Shown piece by piece: positions 11,896-12,888 of a stretch of DNA of 12,888 bases. Both the position numbers and the translations under genes were made by a program. Under the pieces are notes generated by a model that saw only the letters and a list, made by a program, of their open reading frames with translations, was not told the origin of the DNA and made no database searches. Source of the DNA: JBEAOO01 sp041164825 (GTDB taxonomy: Bacteria; Pseudomonadota; Gammaproteobacteria; Burkholderiales; Burkholderiaceae_C); the NCBI GenBank assembly GCA_041164825.1, contig JBEAOO010000098.1, positions 1-12,888 on the forward strand, read 5' to 3'. Each line of letters starts with the position of its first letter. The first letter of the stretch is position 1.

Positions 11896-12888
11896 TCAAA
11901 GAGAGGGCTGGAGCAAGCCCATCAACACGCCCGGCGCAAAGCGCGTGTCGATGAAATCGGCGAGGCCGTCGAACACGGCGTCGAGCGGCGTGCCGCGTTG
12001 GCCGAACAGGGCTTGCAGCACACCGGGGTTTTCAAACAAGCCGTGCAGGTAGGTGCCCAGCACGTTGCCGTGCGCGGCGTCGCACTGCCAGCCGATGGGC
12101 TCGCCGGTGGCGTTGCGCTGCACCACGGTGGCGGGCGCCATCGACGGGTGTTGCACCGTGCGGCCGTGGTGGATTTCGTAGCCGGTGGCGCGCACGCCCT
12201 GGAGCGGCGCCCAGGCGCCTGTGGCGTCGACGAACGTGGCGGTGGTGTGTTGCAGCAGCTTGTCGGGCTCGAACAAAGTGACCAGTGGCAGCAGACCCAG
12301 TCCGGGTGCGTTGCCATCGACGCCATGCGGGTCGACCAGCGATTCACCCAGCATCTGCAGCCCGCCACAAATGCCCAGCACCGGGCGGCCGGCGCTGGCA
12401 TGTTGCTGGACGGCGGCGTCGAGCCGCTGCGCGCGCAACCAAGCCAGGTCGCCGCTCGTGTGTTTGCTGCCGGGCAGGATCACCCAGTCGGCGCCGTCCA
12501 GATCGGCCGGGCTGCGCGCCCACACCAAGCGCACGCCGGGCAGCTGGCGCAGCGGCTGAAATTCATCGAGGTTGCTGATGCGCGGGTAGGCGATGACGGC
12601 GATGCGCGTGACCGCACCCGCCGTGCCCACCTTGCCGCTCGGCGCGTCGTCAAACACGCCGTCTTCTTCCGGCAGGCCGTGGCTGCGCCACATCGGCAGC
12701 ACGGTCAGCGTGGGCACGCCCGTCAGCGCTTGCAACTGCTCCGGCCCAGGCGCCAGCAGCGCCTCATCACCGCGAAACCGGTTGAGCACAAAACCGCGGA
12801 TCAATGCGCGCTCGTGCGCGGGCAGCAGCTGGTGTGTGCCGTAGAGGTGGGCAAAGGCGCCGCCGCGGTCGATGTCGGTCACCAGCAA
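11896..12888 (-). CDS. cobQ: Cobyric acid synthase CobQ (5' part beyond window edge)
   Basis: 330 codons of the C-terminal two-thirds; the N-terminal P-loop part lies beyond the right edge, so the first visible Leu (TTG) is internal and not a start. The enzyme amidates four carboxylates of adenosylcobyrinic acid a,c-diamide with glutamine and ATP. Counting from the first visible codon, the synthetase part shows VTDIDRGGAFAHLYGT at 3-18 and VLNRFRGD at 34-41. The glutamine amidotransferase part shows RIAVIAYPRISNLDEF at 95-110, WVILPGSKHTSGDL at 135-148 and the nucleophile C174 in GICGGLQMLGE (172-182). GYEIHHG lies at 236-242, and the catalytic histidine H282 lies in GTYLHGLFEN. It is the first visible gene of the cob operon. 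The promoter and any B12 riboswitch are outside the window. Confidence 0.97.
   Translation of the reverse strand: MLVTDIDRGGAFAHLYGTHQLLPAHERALIRGFVLNRFRGDEALLAPGPEQLQALTGVPTLTVLPMWRSHGLPEEDGVFDDAPSGKVGTAGAVTRIAVIAYPRISNLDEFQPLRQLPGVRLVWARSPADLDGADWVILPGSKHTSGDLAWLRAQRLDAAVQQHASAGRPVLGICGGLQMLGESLVDPHGVDGNAPGLGLLPLVTLFEPDKLLQHTTATFVDATGAWAPLQGVRATGYEIHHGRTVQHPSMAPATVVQRNATGEPIGWQCDAAHGNVLGTYLHGLFENPGVLQALFGQRGTPLDAVFDGLADFIDTRFAPGVLMGLLQPSL

Noticed and set aside
9893..12052. 719-codon plus-strand open frame opposite the cob operon
   Set aside because: Its translation is His/Gln/Arg-rich, typical of the antisense of high-GC genes, and all four cob genes on the other strand are certain.

Overview
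The window looks like a piece of a high-GC betaproteobacterial chromosome. It most resembles Burkholderiales of the Comamonadaceae type (Hydrogenophaga, Acidovorax and relatives). This rests on the protein families present, the strong G/C bias at third codon positions, and mutL and dedA starts that sit directly behind -10-like boxes. I could run no search, so the taxonomic placement is recognition and inference. No tRNA, rRNA, CRISPR array, transposase or prophage gene was seen.

Layout, left to right. (1) 1-1928, minus: mutL, cut by the left edge just before its C-terminus. It carries the metal-binding endonuclease motif that E. coli MutL lacks. (2) 2009-2656, plus: a DedA/VTT membrane protein divergent from mutL, followed at 2696-3106 by a small phasin-like protein. 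(3) 3107-3467: an intergenic zone between convergent genes, with several hairpins, a GGGCCT hexamer repeat, a long inverted repeat and one copy of a 35-bp dispersed repeat. (4) 3468-4930, minus: an ECF sigma factor gene followed by its RskA-type membrane anti-sigma factor gene. (5) 5120-6809, plus, divergent from the sigma gene: a Tat-exported ferritin-like protein, a small secreted c-type cytochrome and a DUF3455 lipoprotein. Parts 4 and 5 together look like an envelope redox or stress module controlled by its own sigma factor. (6) 6810-7123: a second intergenic zone holding the other copy of the 35-bp repeat. (7) 7124-7982, plus: two overlapping genes. The first encodes a two-TM protein whose layout resembles a potassium-channel pore with a degenerate filter (GMG). 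The second encodes a membrane protein with an HExxH zinc-peptidase-like motif. (8) 8012-9163, minus: a MASE2-GGDEF diguanylate cyclase with a long leader. (9) 9463-12888, minus: a tightly packed cobalamin operon, cobQ (partial) - cobT - cobS - cobC, transcribed from beyond the right edge.

How the genes work together. The cob genes cover the late steps of B12 synthesis: side-chain amidation to cobyric acid, activation of the lower ligand, joining of ring and nucleotide loop, and phosphate removal. The ECF/RskA pair probably senses an envelope signal and switches on the divergent exported redox proteins, possibly through inverted-repeat elements in the 189-bp gap at 4931-5119. The most open biology is in the pore-like/HExxH gene pair and in the ECF-linked exported module. 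Neither pair has a function I can name with confidence.
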